The notes: generated by a model from the sequence alone, not told the origin. A stretch of DNA of 64,000 nt from Oceanobacillus neutriphilus (GCF_014645515.1 NZ_BMLW01000005.1:62001-126000), one strand, 5' to 3'. Numbered from the stretch's first letter, positions 16,702 through 26,935 are shown. Translations and numbers: made by a program.

Positions 16702-17834
16702 AAAAAATAGGAATTACATGCTATCCGACGATTGGCGGTTCGGGGGTAATAGCAACAGAGCTGGGAAAGAAATTAGCGGAGCGGGGGCATGAAATACACT
16801 TCATTACCTCCAGCATGCCTTTTCGTTTAGAAAAAGTGTATGTCAATGTTTATTATCATCAGGTGGAGATAAGTCATTATCCGGTATTTCAATACCCGCC
16901 CTATGACTTAGCTTTAGCAGCGAAAATGGCAGAGGTGATTGACCGTGAGAAGCTCGATATCCTTCATGTCCATTATGCCATGCCACATGCCATTTGCGGC
17001 ATTTTAGCGAGAGATATGGCAAAGCATCCAGTAAAAATTGTGACAACCCTGCATGGTACAGATATTACAATCCTGGGCATCGATAACACGTTAAAGCCCA
17101 TTATCCGCCATGGTATTGAGCAATCTGATGCAGTTACTGCTGTTTCAGAAAGTCTCCGGAAGCAAACTGTTGAAATGCTGGATATAAAGAAAGAAATGGA
17201 TGTTATTTATAACTTTATCAATGAAAATGAATATTATCCGAGGAAGGTAACGGAGCTGCGTAATGAATTTCAGATAAATGAATCTGATAAAATTATGATT
17301 CATATTTCTAATTTCCGAAAGGTGAAACGGGTACAGGATGTTATTGATACTTTTAAAATAGTCAATGAGAGCATCCCTTCCAAATTATTATTAATAGGCG
17401 ACGGTCCCGAATTTTCGGATATGTCACTCCATGTTAATGAGTTAGGATTAGAGAAAGAAGTTCAATTTCTCGGGAAGCAAAATAATGTCAGTGATATTTT
17501 ATCCATGGCTGATTTAATGCTGCTTATGTCTGAAAAAGAGAGCTTCGGGTTAGTATTATTAGAGGCGATGGCTTGTGGAGTACCTGGAATCGGTACTAAT
17601 GTAGGAGGCATCCCGGAAGTATTGACTCATGATGAGACAGGATATATCGTCGAGCTTGGAGATGTTCAGCAGGCAGCGGATTATGCTGTACAATTACTGT
17701 CTAATACAGAAAAACAGGAACAGTTTTCTAAAGCAGCAATAGAGCATGTACGTGATTGTTTTGCGTCTGATAAAATCGTGAATCAATATGAAAACTTATA
17801 CAACAGGGTTCTTGAAGAGGGAAAGAGGGACTAA
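16698..17834 (+). CDS. bshA: N-acetyl-alpha-D-glucosaminyl L-malate synthase (bacillithiol)
   Basis: BshA (378 residues) transfers GlcNAc from UDP-GlcNAc to L-malate, the first step of bacillithiol synthesis. It is a GT-B, family 4 glycosyltransferase. It shows [19 protein letters not shown] at the N-terminus, [10 protein letters not shown], and the nucleotide-sugar-binding [16 protein letters not shown] near residue 280. Start is a GTG coupled to the mgsA stop (GTGA overlap). Six bases separate it from cca. Deacetylation (BshB) must be provided from elsewhere. Confidence 0.96.
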   Translation: MKKIGITCYPTIGGSGVIATELGKKLAERGHEIHFITSSMPFRLEKVYVNVYYHQVEISHYPVFQYPPYDLALAAKMAEVIDREKLDILHVHYAMPHAICGILARDMAKHPVKIVTTLHGTDITILGIDNTLKPIIRHGIEQSDAVTAVSESLRKQTVEMLDIKKEMDVIYNFINENEYYPRKVTELRNEFQINESDKIMIHISNFRKVKRVQDVIDTFKIVNESIPSKLLLIGDGPEFSDMSLHVNELGLEKEVQFLGKQNNVSDILSMADLMLLMSEKESFGLVLLEAMACGVPGIGTNVGGIPEVLTHDETGYIVELGDVQQAADYAVQLLSNTEKQEQFSKAAIEHVRDCFASDKIVNQYENLYNRVLEEGKRD

Positions 17835-17840
17835 AAAGTT

Positions 17841-19028
17841 ATGCTACCATTAGTATTTCAAAAGGCGGCAGAAGTTATATCTATCATAGAAAAACATCAA
17901 TACGAGGCATACTTTGTCGGCGGCTGTGTACGTGATTATATTATAGACCGTCCCATTCACGATGTAGATATTGCAACGTCTGCTACTCCTGCAGAAATTC
18001 AGGAAATCTTTCCAAAAGTAATTCCAGTGGGATTGGAGCATGGTACAGTTATCGTCAGACATCAGCAGGAATCCTTTGAAGTGACTACTTATCGGACAGA
18101 TGGAACGTATACCGACCACCGCCGGCCGGATAAGGTTCAGTTTGTCCGGAATATCAAGGAGGATCTCAATCGCAGGGATTTTACCATGAATGCGATTGCT
18201 ATGAATGCAAAGGGAGAAATTCTTGACCCTTTTGCAGGAAGAAAAGATATTTCCCAAAAAAGGATTCAAACTGTCGGGGAAGCTGCAGACCGTTTCAAAG
18301 AGGATGCTTTACGAATTATCCGCGCGCTGCGTTTTTCCAGCCAGTTAGGATTTTCTATTGAAAAAGCCACAAAAGAAGCTATGGAAAAATATAAAGCATT
18401 GATAGATAAGCTGGCGGTGGAACGATTAACCGTTGAATTAGAAAAGCTGTGTGCAGGTGTTTTTTATACAAAAGCAGTTGATTACATCTTTGAATTAGAG
18501 CTTTATCACTATTTGCCAATTTTTAAAGACGTACCATTGCTCTTAAAACAAATAGAGCCAGTTTCTTCTCTTGCGCCTGTTTTTGCATTTGTTGAGCTGA
18601 AGAGCTCCTCCATTTCTGCAGCAGATTGTGTGAAAGCTTATAAATGTTCGAATTATTTAAAACAACAGGCTAATATTCTTGTAAATGCCTATCACCGCTA
18701 TAAGCAGCATGGAATAGACGCATGGTTTGTTTATCAGCTGCCTGAAGAGCAATGGGATTTTTTTGTATACTTAGTAAAACAGGCGGATAAAGAAATAATA
18801 AACATACAAACGCTCTGTACTATCAAAGGGCAGCTGCCTATTTTATCTAAAAAAGAACTGTGCTTGAATGGACATGATTTAATGCGATGGTTCCCGGAAC
18901 GCACTAAAGGAAAATGGATAAAGGAACTATTAGATGAAGTAGAATATCAAATTGTTACCTCTAAGCTGGCGAATGAAAAATCGAAAGTAAAGGATTGGAT
19001 ACAATGGAATCAACCCGATCAAGATTGA
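17841..19028 (+). CDS. cca: CCA-adding tRNA nucleotidyltransferase
   Basis: A 395-residue class II tRNA nucleotidyltransferase that adds or repairs the 3' CCA end of tRNAs. The two tRNAs in this window lack encoded CCA, which fits the need for it. Motif A is VGGCVRDYIIDRPIHDVDIATSATP (residues about 27-51, metal aspartates DVD). RRDFTMNAIAMNA is motif B. DALRIIRALRFSSQLGF is the nucleotide-template region. The 3' end overlaps birA by 25 bases. Confidence 0.95.
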   Translation: MLPLVFQKAAEVISIIEKHQYEAYFVGGCVRDYIIDRPIHDVDIATSATPAEIQEIFPKVIPVGLEHGTVIVRHQQESFEVTTYRTDGTYTDHRRPDKVQFVRNIKEDLNRRDFTMNAIAMNAKGEILDPFAGRKDISQKRIQTVGEAADRFKEDALRIIRALRFSSQLGFSIEKATKEAMEKYKALIDKLAVERLTVELEKLCAGVFYTKAVDYIFELELYHYLPIFKDVPLLLKQIEPVSSLAPVFAFVELKSSSISAADCVKAYKCSNYLKQQANILVNAYHRYKQHGIDAWFVYQLPEEQWDFFVYLVKQADKEIINIQTLCTIKGQLPILSKKELCLNGHDLMRWFPERTKGKWIKELLDEVEYQIVTSKLANEKSKVKDWIQWNQPDQD

Positions 19029-19984
19029 TAGAGCTTTTATCCGAAAATAAAGCTGGCTATATCTCCGGTCAAGCGCTCTCTGAGCAATTAGGAATTTCCC
19101 GGAATGCGATTTGGAAGCATATGAAGGATTTAGAAAGTGACGGTTATACGATTGACGCCATACGGAGCAAAGGATACCGGATCATTTCATTTCCGGATAA
19201 AGTCAGCAGTAACACGATACGCTGGGGACTGGAAACAAAATGGCTGGGACATCATATTATTCACAAAGATTCAACGCCATCAACACAATTAATTGGACAT
19301 GAAGCAGCCCGTGAAAACGCTCCTGATGGTACAATAATAATTGCTGAAGAACAGACAGCCGGCAGAGGAAGAATGAAAAAGAACTGGTTTTCTGATAAAG
19401 AAGGGCTTTGGACGACAATTCTGCTCCGTCCGCCCATTCCTCCGAATAAAGCTTCAGAGCTGACGCTGTTAACTGCAGTAGCGTTAAGGGATGCATTAAA
19501 TCAGTTGACAGATTTGTCTATTGGTATTAAATGGCCTAATGATTTATTAATTGGAGATAAGAAGCTCTGCGGCATTTTAACAGAAATGCAAGGAGAGCAG
19601 GACCGGATTAATTATGTTTTAATCGGCTTCGGTTTAAATGTGAATCAGGATGAGACAAGCTGGGATACATCCATTCGGAATATTGCAACCTCATTAAAAA
19701 TAGAATCAGGGAAAGACTGGGAGAAGAAAGAAGTCATTCAAACAATATTAACGTATTTTGAAGATACATATGAAATGTATTTAAAGAATGGATTTGAAGG
19801 CATTAAATCCAAATGGGAAGAGAATGCTTTTAAAATAGGTGAAAATATTAAAATCAAAACATTTCATGATGAATGGACAGGACGTTTTTTAGGGATTTCA
19901 GACGAAGGAGCTTTAATCGCAGAAGCAGCTGATGGCAACCCTGTAACGCTTTACTCCGCAGAGATTTCATGGTTTGACAGATAG
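19004..19984 (+). CDS. birA: Biotin operon repressor / biotin-protein ligase
   Basis: A bifunctional BirA of 326 residues. Residues about 1-62 form a winged helix-turn-helix (GYISGQALSEQLGISRNAIWKHMKDL). The central domain has the ligase signature GRGRMKKNWFS that binds biotinyl-AMP, and IGIKWPNDLLIGDKKLCGIL. The C-terminal ~45 residues are the SH3-like domain. It attaches biotin to carboxylases and represses biotin genes. I choose ATG 19004 inside cca with AAAGGA upstream, rather than the in-frame TTG at 18995. Confidence 0.95.
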   Translation: MESTRSRLIELLSENKAGYISGQALSEQLGISRNAIWKHMKDLESDGYTIDAIRSKGYRIISFPDKVSSNTIRWGLETKWLGHHIIHKDSTPSTQLIGHEAARENAPDGTIIIAEEQTAGRGRMKKNWFSDKEGLWTTILLRPPIPPNKASELTLLTAVALRDALNQLTDLSIGIKWPNDLLIGDKKLCGILTEMQGEQDRINYVLIGFGLNVNQDETSWDTSIRNIATSLKIESGKDWEKKEVIQTILTYFEDTYEMYLKNGFEGIKSKWEENAFKIGENIKIKTFHDEWTGRFLGISDEGALIAEAADGNPVTLYSAEISWFDR

Positions 19985-20014
19985 AAAAATCACAATAAGA
20001 ATGGAGGTGGTCTT

Positions 20015-22822
20015 CTGAGATATGTTGTCATTGATTTAGAAACAACCGGGAATTCCCCGGCAAAGTCAGGAAAAATTATTGAAATAGGTATAGTTGTGAT
20101 TGAAAATGATGAGATAAAAGAAACGAAAACAACTTTGCTTAATCCGAATCAGCCGATACCTCCATTTATTTCTAACTTAACAGGAATTGATAATGAAGAA
20201 GTAAAGGATGCTCCATTATTTATTGATAAAGCAGAGGAAATTATCCATATTTTACAAGACAGTTATATTATTGCACATAACGCAAACTTTGATGTCGGTT
20301 TCCTTAATATGGAGTTAGCAGCCAATGGTTACCCTGAATTAAAAAATCCGGTTCTGGATACAGTGGAGCTGTCCAGAATATTATTCCCGACTATATCGAG
20401 TTATAAATTAAGCCACTTAGCAGAGCATTTTGATCTGCATCATGATGACCCGCATCGTGCTTTATCTGATGCTTACGTAACAGCAAAGTTATTTTTTAAG
20501 TTAAAAGAGAAATTAGACCATCTCCCGTATGAAACGTTGTATAAGCTGAAGAACCTGGAAGAGAAATTACAATCAGATTTAGCAGTTATACTTGATAACC
20601 GCCTGGAAGAATTAGCATTCCGGGAGCATCCGGATAATCAAATAAAACATTACCAGGGTCTTGCATTCCGTATGTCTGAAAAAAAGACAAAAGCTTTGTC
20701 CCGGATAGATAAATCGTTCGGGGAATACTTAGACGATATTTATCAGGAGCAGGGTGCACTTTCGAAAGCTTTTTCTTCCTATGAGCCCAGAGAAGGACAG
20801 CGGCAAATGTCTGAAACGATTTATGATGCTTTTTCTGCTGGAAAGCATGCTTTTATTGAGGCAGGTACCGGAACAGGTAAATCCTTAGCTTATTTATTGC
20901 CAGCTGTTTATCAGGCTGTTACCAATAAGGAGCGCCTAATTATCAGCACGTATACAACACAATTGCAAAGCCAGCTGCTGGAGGAGGAGATCCCTTTATT
21001 GAAAAAGGTGATTGACATTCCTCTTCCAGTAGCATTAATGAAGGGTAAAAATCATTATTTAAATCTGGAAAAGTTTCTTTATGAGCTCGATTATGGATCA
21101 AAGGATAATTACGATTTTGTCCTAACAAAAGCGATATTACTCGTATGGATTACGGAAACAGAGACCGGAGATATTGATGAAATTCAATTACCGGCAGGGG
21201 GTTATATTTTCTTTCAAAAGGTTTCTGCAGATGTAGAAAAGACAATTAATCCAAAATCTCCCTGGTTCCATCATTCCTATTATCAATTAGCCAGACGAAG
21301 AGCTCAAAAAGCAGATATTATCATTACAAATCATGCATTACTATGTACAGATATGTTTAATGACTATGCTTTTTTACCAGGATATCAAAAGGTTATTATT
21401 GATGAAGCGCATCATTTTGAAGAAACGGCTTCGCATCATTATGGGCTAAAACTTGATTACATACAGATGCAATTTACATGCAACTATTTAGGAACTGCCG
21501 ACGAGGACAAACAATTCAATAAAGTCCTGAAAGCATCTGATATGAGTCAAAAAGGGGAATTAATTAATAAGTGGAATGCAGCTATCAAAGAAGCCAAATA
21601 TGATATTGACGAGCTTTTTCAGCTTATTGAACGATTTGTCAAAGCACAGCAGAAGACAGATAAAGCAACAAGTGATTTAGGAAGAGTACAATACCGTATC
21701 AAAGCAGAAACCTATCAGCAGGACACCTGGCAGCTGGCCCAGGATATTGCAGCACGCCTGCGGATGCATTTCCGGAAGCTTTTGGATATTCTGTCCCGGT
21801 TAGTGGATGAGTATTCCCTTGATATTGGAGATGAAAAACAATTTCTTGAAGATATTGGACAAATGCAGGACGTATTGGAAAAATATATAGATGATTTAAA
21901 AGTGATGTTTCAGGAGCAAAATGAAGTAGAGCTGATTAAATGGATAGAGGTAGATTTAAAAGGAAAGCACCACAGTGTATTTCTTTACAGTGAGCCGTCT
22001 AATATTGCACCAATATTGGCTGATGATTTCTTCTCTAAAAAGGAAAGTGTTATTTTCACAAGTGCAACATTAACAATGGGAAGTTCATTTAAATTTATCA
22101 AAGAAAGACTGGGAGTGTCTGAACAAAATCTGTTAACAGAGCAGATAGCTTCACCCTTCCATTATGATAAACAGGTGCAGCTATTAATACCGACAGACTT
22201 TCCCAATATTAGATATGGAAATATTGATGATTTTGTCTATGCAGTTTGTGAGGCAATACTATCGTTAGCAGAGGTAACTTCAGGCAGAATGCTCGTCTTA
22301 TTTACTTCTTACGATATGCTGAGGAAGGCAAATGATTTATTAAAGGAAATGATGACTGAGCAGCAATACGTCATCATTGCTCAGGGTGTGACCAGCGGCA
22401 GCCGCAGCAGGTTGAAAAAGAATTTCCAATCTTATGATCGAGCAATACTTCTGGGAACAAGCTCCTTCTGGGAAGGGGTAGACATACCTGGAGAAGATTT
22501 ATCAGCACTTGTAATGGTCAGATTGCCATTTCAGCCGCCGAATCATCCTGTATTTGAAGCGAAGTCGCACCAGCTGAAGGAAGAGGGGAAAAACCCGTTT
22601 ATGGATTTATCCCTACCACAGGCGGTTATTAAATTTAAACAGGGATTTGGACGGCTGATCCGTTCCTCAAATGATAGAGGTATCGTATTTATTTGTGATG
22701 GACGAATCAAAACGGCCAAATATGGAAAATACTTTTTAGAGTCTATCCCAGAGGTGCCTGTTCACTATGAAACAACACGCTATTTGATGAGTCACGCAGA
22801 AAACTGGTTTCATCAACAGTGA
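20015..22822 (+). CDS. dinG: DinG-type 3'-5' exonuclease/helicase, CTG start
   Basis: A 935-residue DinG of the Firmicutes type. It has an N-terminal DnaQ-like 3'-5' exonuclease domain (VIDLETTGNSP, residues about 5-15; HNANFDVGFL; HRALSDAYVT) and an XPD-like helicase (Walker A AGTGTGKSLAYLLP; DEAH as IIDEAHHFEE; C-terminal GTSSFWEGVDIPGE and QGFGRLIRS). No ATG, GTG or TTG lies between the upstream in-frame stop at 19982 and the exonuclease motif. A CTG at 20015 sits 4-6 bases after GGAGGTGG, and starting there gives the length of B. subtilis DinG (about 931). The first conventional start, GTG 20096, would remove the catalytic DLETT. Confidence 0.88.
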   Translation: MRYVVIDLETTGNSPAKSGKIIEIGIVVIENDEIKETKTTLLNPNQPIPPFISNLTGIDNEEVKDAPLFIDKAEEIIHILQDSYIIAHNANFDVGFLNMELAANGYPELKNPVLDTVELSRILFPTISSYKLSHLAEHFDLHHDDPHRALSDAYVTAKLFFKLKEKLDHLPYETLYKLKNLEEKLQSDLAVILDNRLEELAFREHPDNQIKHYQGLAFRMSEKKTKALSRIDKSFGEYLDDIYQEQGALSKAFSSYEPREGQRQMSETIYDAFSAGKHAFIEAGTGTGKSLAYLLPAVYQAVTNKERLIISTYTTQLQSQLLEEEIPLLKKVIDIPLPVALMKGKNHYLNLEKFLYELDYGSKDNYDFVLTKAILLVWITETETGDIDEIQLPAGGYIFFQKVSADVEKTINPKSPWFHHSYYQLARRRAQKADIIITNHALLCTDMFNDYAFLPGYQKVIIDEAHHFEETASHHYGLKLDYIQMQFTCNYLGTADEDKQFNKVLKASDMSQKGELINKWNAAIKEAKYDIDELFQLIERFVKAQQKTDKATSDLGRVQYRIKAETYQQDTWQLAQDIAARLRMHFRKLLDILSRLVDEYSLDIGDEKQFLEDIGQMQDVLEKYIDDLKVMFQEQNEVELIKWIEVDLKGKHHSVFLYSEPSNIAPILADDFFSKKESVIFTSATLTMGSSFKFIKERLGVSEQNLLTEQIASPFHYDKQVQLLIPTDFPNIRYGNIDDFVYAVCEAILSLAEVTSGRMLVLFTSYDMLRKANDLLKEMMTEQQYVIIAQGVTSGSRSRLKKNFQSYDRAILLGTSSFWEGVDIPGEDLSALVMVRLPFQPPNHPVFEAKSHQLKEEGKNPFMDLSLPQAVIKFKQGFGRLIRSSNDRGIVFICDGRIKTAKYGKYFLESIPEVPVHYETTRYLMSHAENWFHQQ

Positions 22823-22859
22823 AGGTTAATGAAATGAATTAAAAATTAGATTAGGCGGT

Positions 22860-23212
22860 AACTCAACTTTCACACTTTAAAAAGTCATTACCTATCTACA
22901 GGAACAGGGGTTGATCATTTTTTTCCATATAAAAGATAGAAGGTAAAGTGTAAAGGCGACCGCTACGGTGGACCGTTTTGCTTTCCTAGGGGCACGCTCT
23001 TCAGCTAACTTTTGCCAAGAAGAGCACTTGGCAAAAGTTAGCTGAAGCCGTCCCCATGGAAAGCGGAGTGGTTGGCCGGAGCGGAGCTATACACAATAAA
23101 CAGTTAAAAAAATAAAAAGATGAGTTAACTAAAAGCAAGCATGTTAATAGAGGCAATGTACATCCTGGAACAGCAAGGTTAGTATGTTTATTCTTAGTGC
23201 GAAAGTTGTAGT
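22860..23212 (-). mobile_element. Intergenic hairpin element, copy E (internal deletion)
   Basis: A short member, about 350 bases, in the same orientation as copy D. Left end AACTCAACTTTCACA (22860), right end TGCGAAAGTTG (23198-23208). The first half of the CTTTTGCCAAG-stem module joins directly to the last half of the CTTGAAAAG-stem module, removing the centre. The fusion makes a perfect 21-bp inverted repeat (22999-23019 and 23027-23047) around a 7-base loop. No coding sequence. It fills the gap between dinG and ypmB. Confidence 0.8.
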
Positions 23213-23409
23213 AGTAATAAAACTAGCTGTCGCCTTGTTTTTCCGGAGTGGCTGTGATTACCCTGAAACCATAAGTAATCGTGGCCAGTGTCCCGGAGCT
23301 TTTCTGATTAGACATTATAATTTTCACGGTATTTGTTTACAGAAACCATACATCTAGGTATAGTAAATGATGAAAGAAAGATAATCTAATAAGAAACGGA
23401 TGGAATGAA

Positions 23410-23925
23410 ATGAGGGAATCAAATAATAGATGGGTATTATGGACGCTTATCATCATTACTCTCCTCTTGCTTGCAGGAATAGGCTATAGTATTTATTTAT
23501 ATCAAGTAATCAACGATAGCCGCAACGCAGGATTTGATGACACAAAAAATCAGATAGAAAATCAGACCTCTTATCATAATGTTCATTCAATACAGGGCTA
23601 TTATGGAGAGAATAACTACCATGTATTCTATGCAAGTAATGATGACAATGAGGAACGGTTAATCTTTCTGCCTTTAGAAGGCGAAGAACGCGAATTAATT
23701 GCTATTAATACAGAGGATATGATGAGTGAAGAAGCTATCTTAGACGCCTGGTCATCCAGCTGCGATTCATGTAAGTTTGCTGATATCAGCCCTGCTTATG
23801 AAGACGGACAGGCCTTGTGGGAAATTACGTACCATGATAAAGATAACAGGTTTGTCATGGATTACTATTCTATTGATGGACAGAGTTTAGAGGAAAGATA
23901 CACATACAATAAAATGTTTCCATAA
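23410..23925 (+). CDS. ypmB: YpmB-like membrane-anchored protein
   Basis: A 171-residue protein with one N-terminal membrane helix (VLWTLIIITLLLLAGIGYSIYLY) and an exported domain. It corresponds in place and layout to B. subtilis YpmB, which carries two PepSY-like subdomains. Two cysteines (SSSCDSCKF) stand in the middle and could form a disulfide. Function is unknown. The ribosome-binding site is weak (GGATGG). In B. subtilis aspB follows; here asnS comes next. Confidence 0.75.
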   Translation: MRESNNRWVLWTLIIITLLLLAGIGYSIYLYQVINDSRNAGFDDTKNQIENQTSYHNVHSIQGYYGENNYHVFYASNDDNEERLIFLPLEGEERELIAINTEDMMSEEAILDAWSSSCDSCKFADISPAYEDGQALWEITYHDKDNRFVMDYYSIDGQSLEERYTYNKMFP

Positions 23926-24070
23926 GCAGAGAGAGACTTATACCAAAGGAATTAGTTAAAAAGATTACTCATATTAAAACCATCATCAATTTTTAGCTAT
24001 ATTTCTTGAAGCAGCTAAAAGAACACAACGTTTTGTAGAAAAGTATTAATAATAAGTGGAGGATTTAAAG

Positions 24071-25363
24071 ATGAAGATAACAATTCAAGAAGCAGCGAAA
24101 CATGTGAACGAGGAGGTAACAATCGGCGGCTGGCTGGCAAACAAGCGCTCAAGCGGTAAAATTGCCTTCTTACAGCTTCGTGATGGTACTGGATTTATGC
24201 AAGGAGTTGTTGTGAAAAGTGATGTTTCTGAGGAAGTATTTTCAGAAGCTAAAAACCTGACTCAAGAAACATCTCTATATGTTACCGGAAAAATCGTAGA
24301 GGATACACGGTCTGATTTCGGCTATGAAATGCAGGTAAGTAACCTGGAAGTAATTCATGTTGCAACAGATTATCCGATTACGCCCAAAAATCATGGTACA
24401 GAATTTTTGATGGATCACCGCCACCTGTGGCTCCGGTCTAAAAAACAGCATGCTGTTATGAAAATTCGTAATGAAATTATTCGTGCTACGTATGAATTCT
24501 TTAATACAAATGGTTTTGTAAAGGTAGACCCGCCAATTTTAACCGGTGCATCTGCTGAAGGAACAACCGAGCTTTTCCATACGAAATATTTCGATGAAGA
24601 AGCATATCTGTCTCAAAGCGGACAGCTTTATATGGAAGCTGCAGCAATGGCATTAGGAAAAGTATTCTCATTCGGTCCTACTTTCCGTGCTGAAAAATCC
24701 AAAACAAGGAGACACCTTATTGAGTTCTGGATGATTGAACCGGAGATGGCATTTATGGACCATGAGGACAGCTTAAAGGTACAGGAAAACTATGTAAGCT
24801 ACATCATTCAATCTGTATTAGAGAATTGTGCTTTAGAGCTTAAAGCATTAGAAAGAGATACATCCAAGCTTGAAAATATCAAGGCTCCATTCCCGCGAAT
24901 CAGCTATGATAAAGCTGTAGAATTCTTAAAAGAAAAGGGCTTCGATGATATTGAGTGGGGAGAAGATTTCGGTGCACCACATGAGACAGCAATTGCTGAA
25001 AGCTTTGAAAAGCCTGTTTTCATAACAAATTATCCGAAAGACATCAAAGCATTTTATATGAAGCCGGATCCTGAACGTTCTGATGTTGTTCTTTGTGCTG
25101 ATTTGATTGCTCCGGAAGGCTATGGAGAGATTATTGGCGGATCACAACGAATCGATGATTTAGAATTAATGGAGCAGCGTTATAAAGAGCATGGACTTAC
25201 CGGGCCAGCTTATGAATGGTATCTGGAGCTGCGTAAATACGGCAGTGTTCCTCACAGCGGATTTGGATTAGGACTGGAAAGAACGGTAGCCTGGTTATCA
25301 GGGGTGGAGCATGTTCGTGAGACTATCCCGTTCCCAAGACTGCTAAATCGTTTATATCCTTAA
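24071..25363 (+). CDS. asnS: Asparaginyl-tRNA synthetase
   Basis: A 430-residue class IIb aminoacyl-tRNA synthetase. The N-terminal OB-fold ([32 protein letters not shown]) binds the anticodon. Motif 2 ([24 protein letters not shown]) and motif 3 ([13 protein letters not shown]) form the catalytic core. The pattern of the binding pocket and the B. subtilis gene order support asparagine specificity. I start it at ATG 24071, 8 bases after GGAGG; a GTG at 24056 lies upstream of the ribosome-binding site. A terminator follows. Confidence 0.95.
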   Translation: MKITIQEAAKHVNEEVTIGGWLANKRSSGKIAFLQLRDGTGFMQGVVVKSDVSEEVFSEAKNLTQETSLYVTGKIVEDTRSDFGYEMQVSNLEVIHVATDYPITPKNHGTEFLMDHRHLWLRSKKQHAVMKIRNEIIRATYEFFNTNGFVKVDPPILTGASAEGTTELFHTKYFDEEAYLSQSGQLYMEAAAMALGKVFSFGPTFRAEKSKTRRHLIEFWMIEPEMAFMDHEDSLKVQENYVSYIIQSVLENCALELKALERDTSKLENIKAPFPRISYDKAVEFLKEKGFDDIEWGEDFGAPHETAIAESFEKPVFITNYPKDIKAFYMKPDPERSDVVLCADLIAPEGYGEIIGGSQRIDDLELMEQRYKEHGLTGPAYEWYLELRKYGSVPHSGFGLGLERTVAWLSGVEHVRETIPFPRLLNRLYP

Positions 25364-25392
25364 GGAAAGATGTAACGTATTTAAAGAATGAC

Positions 25393-25430
25393 AGCTCCAA
25401 GCCTTTTATTTTCAACGTTTGGAGCTTTTC
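25393..25430 (+). terminator. Terminator after asnS
   Basis: AGCTCCAA / TTGGAGCT stem with a 17-base loop followed by TTTTCT. Confidence 0.7.
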
Positions 25431-25559
25431 TGATAAACAGTTATCAATATAGCGTGTTTATATTATTTCATGATTTTCTCTAAAATCCCTTGCTTTTTAA
25501 GCGGGGGTTTCCTTTCGTAGTTAAGAAAAAATGCTATACTGTTATCTGAGGTGCTAGAA

Positions 25560-26255
25560 ATGACTAAAAAAAATTATCAAGATATTATTCAGGATCAAAT
25601 GCCCGTCTCCAAAAAACTGCTTACTACTTATTACAAGTTAGGTCTTCATGAAACAGAACTTATTTTACTTTTACAGCTTTCCCGCTTTGCAGATGAAGGG
25701 AATTATTTTCCTACTCCTTTTGAGTTGGCACAGTCCGGAAGCTTTTCCGAAGAACAGGCAGCCAGTATGCTGCGAAAACTAGTGCAAAAAGGATTCCTGT
25801 CTATTGAAAAGAATGATTCCGAACAAACACCTATCAGTGAATCCTATTCCCTGGAGCCTTTGCTGGAAAAGCTGTACGATGAGGATGTTTCTGTGATAAC
25901 AAGGGACGAAGAAAATATAGGTAATATCTTTATCTTATTTGAACAGGAATTTGGCAGACCTTTGTCACCATTTGAAATAGAAACCATTAACAGCTGGTTA
26001 GATCAGGACAGTTTAGAACCTTCACTGATAAAAGCGGGGCTGCGTGAATCTGTACTTATGGGCAAATTGAACTTTAAATACATCGATCGTATTTTAAGAG
26101 AATGGAAGAAAAAAGGGATTCATACGGTGCAGGATGCCAGAAAAGCAAGCCAGCAATTTCATCAGGGCAGAGCAAATGATAATAGTACGAATACTGAAAA
26201 CACACGCCCTAAAAGAGATACATCCTTTTATTACAATTGGCTGGAAGGAGATTAA
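25560..26255 (+). CDS. dnaD: Primosomal protein DnaD
   Basis: A 231-residue replication initiation protein. The N-terminal winged-helix domain (residues about 15-95, LLQLSRFADEGNYFPTPFELAQ) mediates oligomerisation. The C-terminal DnaD/DnaB2 domain (FGRPLSPFEIETINSWLD ... YIDRILREWKKKGI) binds DNA. DnaD acts with DnaB and DnaI to load the replicative helicase at oriC and at PriA-bound forks. The start is ATG 25560, 5-6 bases behind GAGGTG; the GTG at 25551 is part of that site. nth follows after 4 bases. Confidence 0.94.
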   Translation: MTKKNYQDIIQDQMPVSKKLLTTYYKLGLHETELILLLQLSRFADEGNYFPTPFELAQSGSFSEEQAASMLRKLVQKGFLSIEKNDSEQTPISESYSLEPLLEKLYDEDVSVITRDEENIGNIFILFEQEFGRPLSPFEIETINSWLDQDSLEPSLIKAGLRESVLMGKLNFKYIDRILREWKKKGIHTVQDARKASQQFHQGRANDNSTNTENTRPKRDTSFYYNWLEGD

Positions 26256-26259
26256 GATT

Positions 26260-26910
26260 ATGCTGAACAATACACAAATCAGACATTGTCTAGATGTTAT
26301 GGCGGAAATGTTTCCGGATGCAGAGGGAGAGCTTGTCCATTCCAATCCATTTGAATTAGTAATTGCTGTTCTGCTGTCTGCACAATGCACAGATAAGCTG
26401 GTTAATAAAGTAACAGCCAATCTATTTAAAAAGTACAAAACCCCGGAGGATTATCTGGCTGTTCCTTTAGAAGAAGTGGAAAATGATATTCGTTCTATCG
26501 GTTTATACCGCTCAAAAGCAAAAAACATTCAAAAGCTTTGCCGTACGTTAATTGATGACTATAACGGGGAGGTTCCACAAACGAAGGAAGAGTTAGTTAA
26601 ATTGGCCGGGGTTGGCAGGAAAACAGCCAATGTTGTGGCTTCTGTTGCGTTTAATGAGCCGGCAATTGCTGTTGATACCCATGTTGAACGTGTATCCAAG
26701 CGGTTGGGAATATGCAGATGGAAGGACAGTGTCATAGAAGTAGAAGATACCCTGATGCGTAAAGTACCGAGAGATGAATGGAGTGTAACGCATCATCGGA
26801 TGATTTTCTTTGGGCGCTATCATTGTAAAGCAAGAAACCCAAATTGCCCAGAGTGTCCTTTATTGGATATCTGCCGCGAAGGTAAAAAACGGATGAAGAA
26901 AATAGGATAA
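26260..26910 (+). CDS. nth: Endonuclease III
   Basis: A 216-residue DNA glycosylase/AP lyase for oxidised pyrimidines. The helix-hairpin-helix LAGVGRKTANVVA carries the catalytic lysine (GRK). The catalytic aspartate is in AVDTHVERVSKRLG. The C-terminal cysteines, C-X6-C-X2-C-X5-C, bind a [4Fe-4S] cluster. Start ATG 26260 follows GGAAGGAG; an upstream in-frame start (26134) lies inside dnaD and adds sequence foreign to the family. Coupled to dnaD, as in B. subtilis. Confidence 0.96.
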   Translation: MLNNTQIRHCLDVMAEMFPDAEGELVHSNPFELVIAVLLSAQCTDKLVNKVTANLFKKYKTPEDYLAVPLEEVENDIRSIGLYRSKAKNIQKLCRTLIDDYNGEVPQTKEELVKLAGVGRKTANVVASVAFNEPAIAVDTHVERVSKRLGICRWKDSVIEVEDTLMRKVPRDEWSVTHHRMIFFGRYHCKARNPNCPECPLLDICREGKKRMKKIG

Positions 26911-26935
26911 ATATGTTTTGTGATATTATTTTAAC

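Noticed and set aside
23926..24070. T-box leader before asnS
   Set aside because: Only about 145 bases, no T-box sequence (AGGGTGGNACCGCG) and no terminator hairpin.
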